Of a stretch of DNA of 64,000 nt, positions 23,601 through 35,235 are shown in pieces (within the stretch, counting starts at the first letter, position 1; each line of letters starts with the position of its first letter). Source of the DNA: Alentia gelatinosa (Eukaryota; Annelida; Polychaeta; Phyllodocida; Polynoidae). The DNA is taken from assembly GCA_950022655.1 (NCBI GenBank), contig OX465583.1, positions 32,143,360 through 32,207,359 on the forward strand. The letters are read 5' to 3'. The position numbers were made by a program, and so were the translations under genes. The notes under the pieces are model-generated. The model was not told the DNA's origin. It saw only the letters and a program-made list of their open reading frames with translations, and did not search any database.

Positions 23601-25939
23601 GATAAACGAACTGCAGAATCCTCCTGCACAAGTCCAGGCCGACTCAAACTAATCCTAGACTACGTTCTGGTGATCTCACCGTGGCCGAGTTTAGAGCCTA
23701 GTAGAATAGAGTGCCGTGGGAGTTTTTCTATCTTTATTTTGCACCTTACAGAAGGACTTCTTAATCAATAATATTTATCATAATAGTTTGCTGGTTGAAG
23801 CATACAACATCTGTGATTAAAGAGATAGGATCTGGGAAACATGAAAAAGCACCAACTTATAATCATATTCAGGGCACTAATACTGAAGTCTTGAAAATGT
23901 TATATCTAGTCACAGACCAAATTATGTAACAGCGTAGGAAAATAAATCATATGAAATTATATTCAGGACAATAACACTGCACTCTTGAAAATACCGTTTC
24001 TAGCTCCAAGATAAAACATATGACATAGTTGGAAAATCAATTAGAATATGCCTAGTGTGCTATTTAGGACGGACTAATATATCAGAATGCCTACGCGATG
24101 TTTGGTTTCAGAAAAGGCAAAAAGTAATTTATGACGAGCATTGAGAGACAAAACACTAGTAGAAAATGCATTCGTTCCTGTATTGAATCGCTAATTGGTA
24201 TAAATATTAAATATGATGTTTCTTTATACAAGTGGCTGCAAACAACTGTTAAGTTCTATCCACCTGCAAATATTGTCCTCGTCTACAATCCAAAAATAAA
24301 GTGATTTTAGGAAATGTTTTTGAATTATTAATGATAATATATATTTTGTTCCCATCAGTGGTTTGTATACAAAATATGCGACACTCTCCTCTATTCTCAT
24401 TATGTGGATTTGTTGTTGGTCGATTGTTTGTTGTGAAGAAGGCGTCTTCTTGTGATCTATGGGAAGGATAGAAACCACGTGATTATTTATCATTGTTGCC
24501 ATAGAGTATGTACTCAGTAGACATGACCTTGTTATTAGTTTATTGGATTTAACGAAGAGAGAATATATATACACTATACACCATGTTATTTTGTTAAATG
24601 TTAAATTTATTGAAAACTTGTTTATGCTACACATGCTATGTTATTAAGGAGAAAGGACTGTTATATTTATTAAATTATTTATAGACCGGTTTAAAATGTC
24701 TCAGTTTCAATGTTGGAATGTAGAAATGAACATATGGTCTAATTTATTATAAAGATGATAATAAAATTAGGGTCACTCAATCAGTTTTCTCACTTGTACT
24801 CACTTTATATAGTTTTGCAAATAAATCAAGTTTGATATCTATCCGAGATTCATCGAAAGGGTCAAGGATGTATACATGAAGACTCCCATTGTGGCCTATC
24901 CTTGATGTCTATTCCATATACAAACAACAGTACAATGATATAGGTGGCCAGACTTCACACTGACGTCAATTTGATGGTCGAGTTTCCTCTATCAACCACC
25001 AGGTGGCCGTCCATATACATTTTTCTGAAGTCAGGGGTTGTCTACAGGGGGAGCCACTTGTACTAGTGAGCTCCGTCTCGACCACTGTTTGGGACCGCTT
25101 GATCTTGTTTTCAGTCTTTGACTCTCAACCTAGATATCATATTTCTATTCGTGTCCCCAAGTTATCCTTGAGTCAAGTGGTATTATTTTTAATTCCGGAA
25201 AATTCCAATTGTGAAGAAACTGCGCATCTGCATTTCGGTATATCTAAACTACTCTAGCATGCCAGAAAGAAATAATATTGTGCCCCATTGTGAACGTTTA
25301 TATAGTTGTGATTATAACTGATGAACTTGTTTTTGGTAACGTTGCTGCGAGGTAACCAAAGTATCGTTATTTCTGAAGTTTACAATATTGGGTTTAAGAA
25401 TGAGATGAATATGGTGGCACTTTCTATAATGATACAACAATTAGTTATAGCCACTATACGTCAACAGTATACATCATTTGAATTATTAATGAAAGAGACA
25501 AAATTCAAAATTGCGTTCACAGAATTTTCAGACTGAACTGACAACATGTGTGCATCTGTTTGTAAGCTAAAGATTTAATTGGTTTATGTGAGATGAACAA
25601 AACTTTTTGTCATGAAATAAGGGCTAGCTCAAAGTGTAACCCTTTACGTAACCTACTTCTTCGTGATTGACTTGAGTGGATCCTTTATCACATTGATATT
25701 GCATCAGAATAATATCAGATAAGCAAGTGGGATAAACCATAGATAAAGGCAATGTGTTGGATACAATCCTCATACAGTATCATCATACACCTACTCGTGT
25801 GAGTCATGTATTTTCTACCCTCTGATAAGCATATAATAATCATAAAATTCGGCAAGGGTGTAGTGTATTCATCCATACGTTCACACTGCGAACATATGAA
25901 TTTGACGTTATTCATGGGGGTCTCATTGAGGCCACCTGT

Positions 25940-26225
25940 ATAAACGGCCTGCGGCGGCGGTGGTCGACCGGGTTAGGCGATTTTTTAAATGATTTTTTTA
26001 TCATGTATTCGCCCAGCGTAAATATATCGCGCAGAGCATATTTCCTGTCGTATACGCCAGGTATGAAATACAGCCAAGATGCGTCCGTATTTAAAGGAAA
26101 CAATCTTGTATACGCCTCATACGCTGGTGTGAAATATAGACGTATATATATATGAAAACAAGTCGATTTACAGCCGATACGTGCGCTGCCGCGATGGCGC
26201 ATGTATGAACTAGGAGCAAATAGAA
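25940..26225. repeat. Degenerate repeat rich in GTATACGCC motifs
   Basis: Several copies of CGTATACGCC- and GACGTATAT-like words occur here. The same vocabulary recurs near 8335-8480, 36140-36240, 43320-43375 and 62140-62240, often beside GGGCGCCC or GGACGCC. These look like decayed members of one AT-rich repeat family. I could not define ends. Confidence 0.35.
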
Positions 26226-26394
26226 TGTTCATCATTGATGAATGAGCGTGCAGTTATACATGAAAAACAATTAAAAGGTTTGGGTTACATTCAGTCTATG
26301 GACATTTTTTTCTGTAACCCAATGGAACCCAGTCAACCTGCTATGTCTACAACCACCTGAGTCTAGGATCCAACAATATCAAGGTCAAGCACCA

Positions 26395-26600
26395 GTGGGT
26401 CAATGAGGTATTTCGGTCTCTAGCGATTGGTCATGGTCAGCTGAGCATGCTTCTAAGTCCCTGAGACACTGGTACCCTGCTCCTTTCACTCTATCACAGT
26501 GGATAGCACGCAGATAGTGAAGGAACCGTTTTCTGTCAGCACGCTGAAAGTGTATATATGTGACCACTCTAACCTCTAGATGATGTATATAGGGCATAAA
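26395..26600. repeat. Decayed relative of the 27-29 kb foldback end
   Basis: The order of GATAGTGAAG, a CAGCACGCTGAAA-like segment, GTGACCACTCTAACCTC and TAGATGATGTATAT follows the right arm of the foldback element that ends at 29331, with many substitutions. It lies just outside that element. Confidence 0.45.
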
Positions 26601-27535
26601 AACACGTTCTAATGAACTGGTGGGTTTCGTGTAGTGGTGGATATTTGTATAATCCGATGCTTCGGTAATATAATAGCATATAAATACAGATTGTTCTAGT
26701 CATATAAACCGATAACCTATCGATACAATGTCAAAAATCAATGAAACATTTTGCCTCTGTTGGCCTGTGGTACAGCCTACTTTCACCAGACAACTGGTGT
26801 GTTTATTGCTCAAAGTCAGGCTGCACTGTGCACCTCCAAGCTGTGTTGTTTCCCGCTGAAGTTTGTAGGGTGTAGTGTATGGGAGGGTTCAGCTCATCCG
26901 TTGTGTGTCCAAACAGAGCTAGAAATAGATCCTATTGCTAAATTAATGTAATCATGGTAATGTTTTTGAGGTATTTAAAGTAAAACCCCACGTAAACAGA
27001 CACGCTATATTCTGGGCCAAAGTGTCCGCTCACATGGGGTGTCAACTGCCGTAGGGTTTTAAGGTTTCTGAATATATGAGTGTTATTGAGCGCGGGAAAT
27101 CGCGCTCATATACGTCATCTAGAAGGGTTAGAATGCTCACACAGGCTTTCAGCTTACTGCAAAGAAACTAACCCTTCACTCTCCATGCACCAGCTAGAAA
27201 GGCCTAGTGAAATAGGCAGGTGTCCAGTATCACAGTCTGACCATACCCCTGCCCCACTACTGACTTGGTAACTAAAAATAGTTCAAAACCTAAATACACA
27301 CCTAAATACATTGTTTTCAAAGAGTCACATATGATTGGACACACTTGAGCGTGTCATAATCAGACTCACTTTGCAGACAGCTATAAAACCAGTTCTCCTT
27401 TCTTTAACCCAGTGAGCCAGTCCAGCGTCTGAGACTTGACCATGGACTTGCATAAGTCTTTTTAAATTAGTTATTGTATACTGGGTATTTTGGTGGGGGT
27501 TTGTCAATAAACTAGGATCAGCTATCATCCCCAGT

Positions 27536-27920
27536 CGTCCCCAGTCTGGCCGTCCCGGCCCAACCCGGCCCGGCCCAACCTGGCCCGGCCCAACCTGGCC
27601 CGGCCCAACCTGGCCCGGCCCAACCTGACCCGGCCCAACCTGACCCGGCCCGGCCCAACCCGGCCCGGTCCGGCCCAACCCGGCCCGGTCCGGCCCAACC
27701 CGGCCAGGCCCAGCCCGGCCAGGCCCAGCCCGGCCAGGCCTAACCCGGCCAGGCCCAACCCGGCCAGGCCCAACCCGGCCAGGCCCAACCCGGCCAGGCC
27801 CAACCCGGCCAGGCCCAACCCGGCCAGGCCCAACCCGGCCAGGCCCAACCCGGCCAGGCCCAACCCGGCCAGGCCCAACCCGGCCAGGCCCAACCCGGCC
27901 AGGCCCAACCCGGCCAGGCC
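27536..27920. repeat. GC-rich 15-bp minisatellite
   Basis: About 25 head-to-tail copies of a 15-bp unit, mostly CGGCCAGGCCCAACC, make up this stretch. The left third uses variants with CCTGGCCCGGCCC and single transitions, and the right two thirds is nearly uniform. That gradient suggests recent expansion from the right. Because the unit length is a multiple of three, long repetitive open frames appear on the minus strand, but these are by-products. Confidence 0.92.
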
Positions 27921-28374
27921 CATTTTTCTTCGTTCCTGGTTTATGCAACGCCCCCCAGCATTGTTGCATGCAGGACAGGTCCCCCGACCCACCTGGGTGC
28001 TGTGCCTGGCCACGTTTAGCTTGGTCTTACATCACAATATTTGGTGACCATACTGGTTTCTGATGGGACCGATACCCTACATGCAGCAGAGCTACAAACC
28101 TGTTTTACTAGTTATATGTCATCTAAAGTTTAGAAAGCTCACACAGGGTTTCAGTTACTGTAAAGAATCTAACCCTTCACTATCCTGCCTTGTACCTAAT
28201 CAACAGAAATCACATATTTACAGTGTATAAAATACCCAAGATGATTATATAAATGCTTCAAAATCACAGAAGAGGACAATTATGGTATTTTGAGTGTGAT
28301 AAGTGTACAAAATATTATCAGTACTTCAGTGCAAAACCCCTCAAAACACTGACACACTGACCTGTGAATGATCA

Positions 28375-28930
28375 ATAGTTATAATAAGTTTGATACAAGA
28401 CTGTTGTAAGCCTGTTCTAAGACTGTTGTAAGGCTTATATGAGAATTGGTGCAAACTGTTGTAAGATTGTTGCAAGACTCTTGTGAGACTCTTGTAAGAT
28501 TGTTGTAAAGCTGATACAAGACCATTGTAAGGCTGATACAAGACTGTTGTAAGACTGATACAAGACTGTTATAAGATTGTTGTAAGTTTGATACAAGACT
28601 GTTGTCAGCCTGTTGTAAGACTGTTGTAAGGCTTATATGAGAATTGTTTCATATCAGCCTTACAACTATCTTACGACAGCCTTGTATTAGTCTTACAACA
28701 GTCTTGCAACTGTCTTGCAACAGTCTTGTATCAGCCTTACAACAGTCTTACAACAGTTTTACAAAAAATCTTGCAACAGTCATGCAACAGACTTGCATCA
28801 GTCTTACAACAGTCTTATAACAGTCTTACAAGTCTTATAGCAGCCTAACAAGTCTTGTAACAGTCTTACAACAGTCCCGCAACAGTCATACAAGTCTTGT
28901 ATCAGTCTTACAACAGTCTTGAATCAGCCT
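28375..28930. repeat. Head-to-head array of TGTTGTAAGAC-like units
   Basis: From 28375 to about 28640 the plus strand carries many copies of ACTGTTGTAAG and CTGATACAAGAC words. From about 28655 to 28930 the same words appear in reverse complement (CTTACAACAGTC, GTCTTGTATCAG). The switch point is near 28650. The two halves can fold into one long imperfect hairpin inside the foldback element. Confidence 0.85.
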
Positions 28931-29331
28931 CTGGTCACTAAAAGCACAAGGGTTAATAACTGGTCAAACAGGTTTGCTGGCTCTGTGCCATGTAGGGAAT
29001 ATATCTGATTACGACACCTCAAGTGTGCCCAATCATATGTGACACTTTGAATACAATGTATTTAGGTGTGTCCCATCAGTTTTGAACTATTTTTAGGAAT
29101 CAAGTCAGTAGTGGGGCAGGGGTATGGTCAGACTGTGATACTGGACACCTGTCCATTTCACCAGGCCCTTATAGTTGGGACAATGATAGTGAAGCGTTAG
29201 ATTCTTTACAGCAAGCTGAAACCCTGTGTGAGCATTCTAACCTCTATCTAGATGACGTATATGAGCGCGATTTCCCGCGCTCAATAACCTCTATCTAGAT
29301 GACGTATATGAGCGCGATTTCCCGCGCTCAA

Positions 29332-30842
29332 AAACACAGATAAATCTATTTTTGGCAGGGTGTCTGTTGGTAGTGTCTGCTTAAACGAGATTTTAGGCTA
29401 TTTTTGTACTGAAATAACCGGCCGCTAACACGGGTTGTCCAAATACGCGAGTTGACCGCTTACGCAGGGTTAAATTAAACATCTAATAGAGGGTAAAATT
29501 TCCATTCCGAGCAAAAAAATGTGCACTCAAGTTTATCTCGCATTTCTGTTATGCATAGATTTCTTCCGGGGGAATGAAGGGAACTTACTACATTCATTGT
29601 CATAAGAAATGAAAAAATAATCATGTCAAGGAGATACAGATGGGATGAGATGAAGATTAATCAGAGAAATTCAATGTGATCACAATGTAGGAGTGAATTC
29701 GTAGTACTCTATAAATATCACCATATTCGTGATATGTTATCAGATGTTTACAGTTATGCGCAAATCCCCTTCCAACCTTCACCATACATAATACATGTCG
29801 AGTGTAAGAGGTTAGGGGAACACGAGCGATTCCCATATATTAGATCTGTCTAATAATGACGATGTTTCGTGCAATATGTTTACGGTCTATTATACATTAG
29901 TTCCGTTGGCTTATTGTGCGAACGCCTATTATGAAATCGCCCACTAGACAAAGCTGCACAACAGATTACGTTAAGGTAAAGCTCTTGTATTGGCTCTGGG
30001 TGAACCTTGGAGTAAACAGTGCATGCTGTGACCAGTGTTAAAACTGGCGTTGAACTGAGTGGAAAACCAGCTGGGAGACGACCACGAGATCACACCAGGC
30101 CAACCTTATAATTAAAACCGGACTGCTACGTATCTATGGGACCCATCTACGTGTAACTCACCCAGTTACTAAATCACTGTATCATATGGGAGCACGGATA
30201 CTGACGGCACATTTAGGAGTGTTTGTGAGTGTGTGGCCATGACGATATCGATTAAGCTCTCACCCTCACGCCTGCAGGTATATCTAACCAGGTCAACCCC
30301 GGATCAGAACACTGCGTACCTTTAAAGCAGTGTGAAAGCGGAACAGTATACATTTGGTGTTAGTGCCATTTATGGACGTGTGATTGTGAGTGAGCGGTAA
30401 CCATGTCTCCAGGTGGTGTGTCTGAGGTACATGTGTCATAGCTTCAACATAGCGGAGGTGAGCGTTGCTTTGTTGTGGTGACCTGACCGTGTTGTGTTCC
30501 ACGCTATAACGCCATTTAGAAACTCAAGCATGACACCACTAGACCGACGATCGCTGCTAACTTAAACCGACCCCGGTAACACTACGGGTCCTTGGGTTCG
30601 ACGGACTGGTCTAATTCCTAAATATAGAGCACCGCTGACTCTGACACTGAAGGTTTGAAGTATGCACTGTTTCATCTATCCTGCTCGAGGCTTACTCTAT
30701 GGGTGTCTACGCTAGTCATCTGTAGTGTGATTTAGAATTCGAAATTGCTGTAATATTCCCCTGGAAGTTGCTACAGCATAAACGCTCTACCACCAACCCA
30801 TCATCTCGCGCATGTGAAGAATACTGTTATTAAACAAACACA
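29332..30842. other. Intergenic and 5' flank of the NACHT gene
   Basis: No gene is visible. The last 700 bp rise in G+C toward the ATG at 30843 and probably hold the promoter and 5' UTR, but no TATA or initiator could be assigned. An upstream non-coding exon cannot be excluded. Confidence 0.4.
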
Positions 30843-33800
30843 ATGTCGAACAAGAAGGCAAAGTTAAAAGATCCACAGATCTTGCGGATCTTCGTCTCTT
30901 CACCATTTAGCGGGATGGAGATAGAACGGGACTGCCTTGCTAAGCTCTACTGGCCTCGTCTCAAGTCTGTTCTCATCTCTAAAGGCGTCCTATTGAGGAT
31001 CGTCGACCTGCGATGGGGGATCACTAGCGCCATGTCCTCCGACCACAAAACCATCACCACATGTCTCAGGGAGATCGACCGATCGGACATCTTTGTCGGG
31101 CTGTATGGACAGAGGTACGGCTGGAGCGGGTTGGAGGATAAAGAACTACAGAAGGACTTCGATAGGGCCACTGAGAGGTTCCCCTGGGTGGAGGAGTACA
31201 GGAACAAGAGCATCACTGAGCTAGAATTCCTCCATGGCCACCTCAATAACCCTGGATGTTCCACCTCCTGTTTCGCCTTCAGAAGCGCGGAGTTTGATAA
31301 GAAGATGAGCGCGAAGGGCAAAGCTGATGGGATCAGGAAAATGGAGCAGAGTTATAAGAGTGAGAATGAGGAGACTCAGAAACTCCTCCAAGGATTAAAG
31401 GATAGGGTGGCAGAGACACAAGAAGACACTCTAGGGGTAAGAGTTGATTATGCGACCCCGGAAGAAGGAGCTGATTTTATTTATCATTGTGTTCGCAAGC
31501 ATATTGAGGAGGAGATTTTTACCCATCAGGAACCTGTGTCCAAATGGGAGAAGAGCCAACAGGCTCATAATATCTACCTAACCAGCAGAGGTGGGATTTA
31601 TATCGGCGGTGAAAAGTATGCAGAGGAACTGAATCGCTATGTGTCGCAGGAAGGAACCACGCCACCAATGGTGATCACCGGACCAACCGGATGTGGGAAA
31701 ACCGCACTGCTTAGTAATTGGTTGGAAGGTAGGAGGCATGCCGACCAGAATGACATTGTGATATCTCACTTTGTTGGTGCAGATCCTAAAAGTGCAAAAC
31801 CTGTCAATCTTGTGCAGCGAATCATTGGAAACCTAGAAGAACAACTGAATGGTAAAGTACATAAAGAATACGGACAGAAAATAGCACCGGAAAATCTATC
31901 ATCCAGGCTGCAAGAAACGTTCGATGGAATAGAAGATGAGAAATACGTCGGTAGAAAGCTTATCATCATTGTAGATAGAGTCGATGAGCTTGACACCCAA
32001 AAGAACCTAAAGCTATTGTTTTGGCTGCCAAATGAACTTCCGAAAAATGTGCGTTTAATACTCACTGTCACAACGGGATCTGGCATTGCTGGTCGAACGT
32101 TGGAGAGTCTTGTTACACAACATAAGTCGTTGACAATGGAAATAGAGCCACTCACGGATAAAAGCAAACGGGTGCTTTGTACAAAAATACTGGAACAATA
32201 TTCAAAGTCCTTTGAAAAGGAGCAACAAGAGATGATCTTCAATTCCCCAAAGACCAACCAGCCATTCTTTATGCGCATATTGATAACAGAGTTATGTGTC
32301 CTTGGTAAGTTTCGGACACTTTCTACGCAAATCCAGGAGCTGCTCGAGTGTGAGAACGTGGTTGAGCTGCTCTGTACCGTTCTCAAACGTATCGAAGGTG
32401 AATATAACCATCCAGACTATGACGGGAGTCTAATGCAAGATGTAACCATTGCGATATCCCTCTCTAAAAGAGGGATCTCTGAGTTGGAGTTCCCAATGCC
32501 TGAGGTGTTGTGGACCCCGCTGATCTATGCTATGGAGAAGTACCTGACCAATCGCTCAGGCCTGCTCAGTTTTAGTTTCCCAGAGATGAGAATGGCGGTG
32601 AGAAAACTCTACATGCCTGATGAGAAAACTAAAACTGAATCTGCCGGGAAGGTTTCCGAGATCTTCTATCAGCCCTTCGAGGAATGCACCAGAACTAACT
32701 CGCCAGTGCCCAAGAGGATAGCTATAGAACTTCCGCACCTTTTAGCCGAGGCCGGTGATCATAAGCGGTTGTTAGAAGTCATCAGCAACATAAAGGTATT
32801 TGATATGCTATACAATTCCACGCCATTTGCCCTCAATGATTACTGGCAGGCATTGGGTGTGCCAGGAGACGTGATTGCAAGGCGATATCTACTGAGTCTT
32901 GATAGCTATGTTGCTACCCGATATGCTCTCCACCAGAAAAACATCCACCCGGAAGCAGTTGAAGACCTCATGAATTGGAAAGCAAAGATTCTTCTGGATA
33001 TCAGAAAATGGATGGAGACCTCAAGACTCTACACAGGGATGGAGGTTATTTTTGACAGGGAGATTTCTCTCCTGTCAAGAATAGTAGGTAAAAGTGATAT
33101 TGAGCATATTCACAGCCTGTATCTTGTGAAATTTGACAAAGCTTGCTTCCTCTCCAACACTGGTAGATACCAAGAATCATTGGAACTGCACCAAGAGGTA
33201 TTGCAGATGGGAGACACATTAGTAGCAGTGAAATTTCTGAAGAAGCAGGAAAATGCGAAGTGTTATAACGCATTAGGGCGCTGCTGTTACAAGCTAATGA
33301 AACTGGAAGATGCGGAAAACTGGTTCAGCTTGGCTGAGAAAACAATGATGGGAGATTTGTCACAGAGGGCGCATCTAGCATGGGTGTATTATAACCTTGG
33401 CATGACTTCTGATGACAAGGAGGATTTAAAAACTGCGATGGACTACTTCTTAAAAGGTGTAAAGCTCTGGGAGGAGATTGAGCCGCATAGTCTCTCTCTT
33501 GGATCAGCAGTGAACTATTTGCACATTGGTTCATTGTACCGGAAGCAGGGTGACTTCGATAATGCAGAAGTCTTCATCAACAAGGCATTATCCGTCAATA
33601 AAACCCTACTTGGGAACGAATCTATTGATGTAGCTAAATGCTTGACGAGCTTAAGCTTACTGGAACATCAAAAGAAGAATCACTGGAAGAGCTTAGATTT
33701 ATTGCGCCAGTCTCTTCATATTTTCCGAACGGTGGCCCCAGAAGGATACCATCGGACATTATTTGCTGAGGAGATGATGGTAAAACAGCTGCTCAGTGTT

Positions 33801-34121
33801 GATAAACTCGACGAGGCTGCCCCTCTTGTAGAAGACCTTGTTAAAAGGTTGGTGAACACAACATCTGTCTCTTCTCAGCCACAGATTTACGTTGAGTTTT
33901 TCGAGAAGTGCATTCAGGATGGAGAATATATGAAGGTTGTGGATCTTGCTAAGCAGTTGCTGCATACACCAAATGAATCAGATCTTCTGGTGTCTCTGCT
34001 TCTCAATGCCTATCTGAAACTTCCTGGGGGAAATGAGGTAAAAAAACAATATTCGGCTATATTAGAGTATGGCTTGTCAAAATGGCCTGAATCAGAGAAG
34101 ATCTTACAGGTCAAGGCATGA
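30843..34121 (+). CDS. DUF4062-NACHT-TPR STAND NTPase, single exon
   Basis: This intact 1092-residue frame has an A at -3 of its ATG. Residues 15-94 form a DUF4062-type head (RIFVSSPF 15-22, VDLRWGIT 54-61, GLYGQRYGW 86-94). The NACHT domain follows, with Walker A GPTGCGKT at 280-287 and Walker B IIIVDRVDELD around 374-384. A helical region then leads to TPR repeats at about 755-960 (for example RYQESLELH, KLEDAENWF, DFDNAEVFINKAL). The order matches invertebrate proteins named after Dictyostelium DDB_G0287407 and is related to NPHP3, TTC41 and NWD1. Such proteins act as nucleotide-driven scaffolds or sensors. An immune or ciliary role is inference. No signal peptide or membrane segment is seen. 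The complete lack of introns is notable next to the 13-exon ChAT gene and may reflect retroposition or family expansion. Confidence 0.93.
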   Translation: MSNKKAKLKDPQILRIFVSSPFSGMEIERDCLAKLYWPRLKSVLISKGVLLRIVDLRWGITSAMSSDHKTITTCLREIDRSDIFVGLYGQRYGWSGLEDKELQKDFDRATERFPWVEEYRNKSITELEFLHGHLNNPGCSTSCFAFRSAEFDKKMSAKGKADGIRKMEQSYKSENEETQKLLQGLKDRVAETQEDTLGVRVDYATPEEGADFIYHCVRKHIEEEIFTHQEPVSKWEKSQQAHNIYLTSRGGIYIGGEKYAEELNRYVSQEGTTPPMVITGPTGCGKTALLSNWLEGRRHADQNDIVISHFVGADPKSAKPVNLVQRIIGNLEEQLNGKVHKEYGQKIAPENLSSRLQETFDGIEDEKYVGRKLIIIVDRVDELDTQKNLKLLFWLPNELPKNVRLILTVTTGSGIAGRTLESLVTQHKSLTMEIEPLTDKSKRVLCTKILEQYSKSFEKEQQEMIFNSPKTNQPFFMRILITELCVLGKFRTLSTQIQELLECENVVELLCTVLKRIEGEYNHPDYDGSLMQDVTIAISLSKRGISELEFPMPEVLWTPLIYAMEKYLTNRSGLLSFSFPEMRMAVRKLYMPDEKTKTESAGKVSEIFYQPFEECTRTNSPVPKRIAIELPHLLAEAGDHKRLLEVISNIKVFDMLYNSTPFALNDYWQALGVPGDVIARRYLLSLDSYVATRYALHQKNIHPEAVEDLMNWKAKILLDIRKWMETSRLYTGMEVIFDREISLLSRIVGKSDIEHIHSLYLVKFDKACFLSNTGRYQESLELHQEVLQMGDTLVAVKFLKKQENAKCYNALGRCCYKLMKLEDAENWFSLAEKTMMGDLSQRAHLAWVYYNLGMTSDDKEDLKTAMDYFLKGVKLWEEIEPHSLSLGSAVNYLHIGSLYRKQGDFDNAEVFINKALSVNKTLLGNESIDVAKCLTSLSLLEHQKKNHWKSLDLLRQSLHIFRTVAPEGYHRTLFAEEMMVKQLLSVDKLDEAAPLVEDLVKRLVNTTSVSSQPQIYVEFFEKCIQDGEYMKVVDLAKQLLHTPNESDLLVSLLLNAYLKLPGGNEVKKQYSAILEYGLSKWPESEKILQVKA

Positions 34122-34974
34122 GGCAGTGTTAACCATCAAAACTGTATCCAGTCAAAGGAGTGCTTTGTGGGAGAAAACTTTTTTCTTCTAATAATAATGC
34201 TTAATTTTTCCTAAACGAGTAAGAGAGTATATTGACTTTGCCACATTGCAAAAATACGGATCATAGTATGGCTGATTGTATAAGGCAGTTAACTTCGTGT
34301 AACTCTTAAGACTTGGTTTTGACATCCAAATTCGACTATTTACATTTTAACTGTTTACTTGAATATATATAGCCCTATATCTGGGACATATTTTCAGTAA
34401 ATATTTAATCCATATTTCTGAATGTATTACTGATTAATCCATTAAGAAGCGTTCACAAGGGTTATCCCGTATTCGTCGTAAATATATATTCTGTATGTAA
34501 TCACTATTATAGTCAAGACTTTATCTGGCATCATAGATATATGCAAGAAGAGATACTTCACCTCAGGTAAAAAAGAAAGCTGTGATATCAAGATCTAGTA
34601 GAAGAATCTTGAAATACCTTTAACCTCTAATGACGCCAATTTACAAAGGCATGCGAGGATTGTTGTAAGATGTTATAGCATTTCCGTTAATTTTTCTAAT
34701 AGATACTTTATGTAAAATCCATGACGATCTGATACACCTAATTGGTGTTGAGTGAAATAGATTTTCGTCAGCAGGTCTTCTTTTTCATTCAGAGACAAGT
34801 ATAACGACATATAATTCACTTGAACACCCAACGGTCGTCCATTATAGGCACGAATAACAATAAACGATACAGGACAAGACAGGACATTACAAGTGCAATC
34901 GTTATATGTCTGTTTTACAATTGCTCCACTTTTTTTTCACCATATTTCTAAGATTATCATAAGGCCCGCCGCCC
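34122..34974. other. 3' flank of the NACHT gene
   Basis: AT-rich sequence without a recognisable gene. An AATAAA lies near 34859, and no genomic A-tail is seen right after the stop codon. Nothing else is evident. Confidence 0.4.
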
Positions 34975-35235
34975 CCCTACCACGATAGAAGTTTCGACCT
35001 ACCGATATGGCCCCGACTCAAAAAGTAAATATTTCAGACTTATTGGTACAATATCGTAGACAAATGTCTGGACATGCCACTTCACAACGCATCGTAGTGG
35101 GCTCTCCTGTAAAAAAAGGTGATCATGGTCCCGATATGCCCCACGATATTACCAGGGCTAAAGTGCATATCTTGAGGTGTTATCTTTATTTTTAGATATA
35201 GGATACACTATAATTCAGGAAATATCGCATCGATA
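34975..35235. repeat. Interspersed repeat shared with 49110-49550
   Basis: CCTACCGATATG...CCCGAC, ACAATATCGTAGACAAATGT and CCACTTCAC occur in the same order and spacing as at 49138-49240. The tail TTTATCTTTA...ATAATTCAGGAA also recurs near 49508-49545. A short inverted pair (CATCGTAGTGGG with CCCCACGAT) folds the middle. The small open frame at 35007 lies inside this repeat and is not supported as a gene. Confidence 0.6.

Larger units (their letters stand above)
20612..27085. other. ChAT 3' flank, AT-rich, no supported gene
   Basis: AT-rich sequence follows the ChAT stop. AATAAA-type poly(A) signals occur near 21425 and 21516, so the 3' UTR may be about 0.8-0.9 kb, though no cleavage site can be proven. 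A C-rich run lies near 23457-23473. A small tandem duplication near 21296-21363 repeats ATATGCCAC...TTGATTAGACATA. The open frames here are AT-rich and show no recognisable family. Confidence 0.5.
27086..29331. mobile_element. 2.2-kb foldback element with long terminal inverted repeats
   Basis: The left end begins TTGAGCGCGGGAAATCGCGC. The right end reads the same in reverse complement and stays matched for at least 38 bases, with diverged homology over about 300 bp (27086-27390 against 29000-29331). The terminal word GAGCGCGGGAAATCGCGCTC is itself a palindrome. The right end carries the terminal 44-bp segment twice (29243-29286 and 29288-29331). The interior holds a 15-bp minisatellite and a head-to-head array. 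A further partial copy of the arm lies at 28107-28200, and another at 59878-60070. No transposase is seen, so it is a non-autonomous foldback. Confidence 0.82.

Noticed and set aside
24224..24634. 136-residue minus-strand frame
   Set aside because: It is AT-rich with low-information composition, no family resemblance and no splice or promoter support.
27536..27920. Possible CRISPR-like array because of regular 15-base repeats
   Set aside because: The units are contiguous with no unique spacers, and the genome is eukaryotic.
27325..28013. Two long minus-strand open frames of Gly-Arg-Val-Gly-Pro or Gly-Leu-Ala-Gly-Leu repeats
   Set aside because: They are created by the 15-bp minisatellite, whose length is a multiple of three. 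Their flanks show no coding features.
31766..32386. 206-residue minus-strand frame inside the NACHT gene
   Set aside because: It is an antisense shadow of the intact 1092-codon frame.
30843..34121. Processed-pseudogene interpretation of the single-exon NACHT gene
   Set aside because: The frame is fully open over 1092 codons with catalytic motifs kept, and no A-tail follows the stop. A functional gene is more likely, though an old retroposition origin stays possible.
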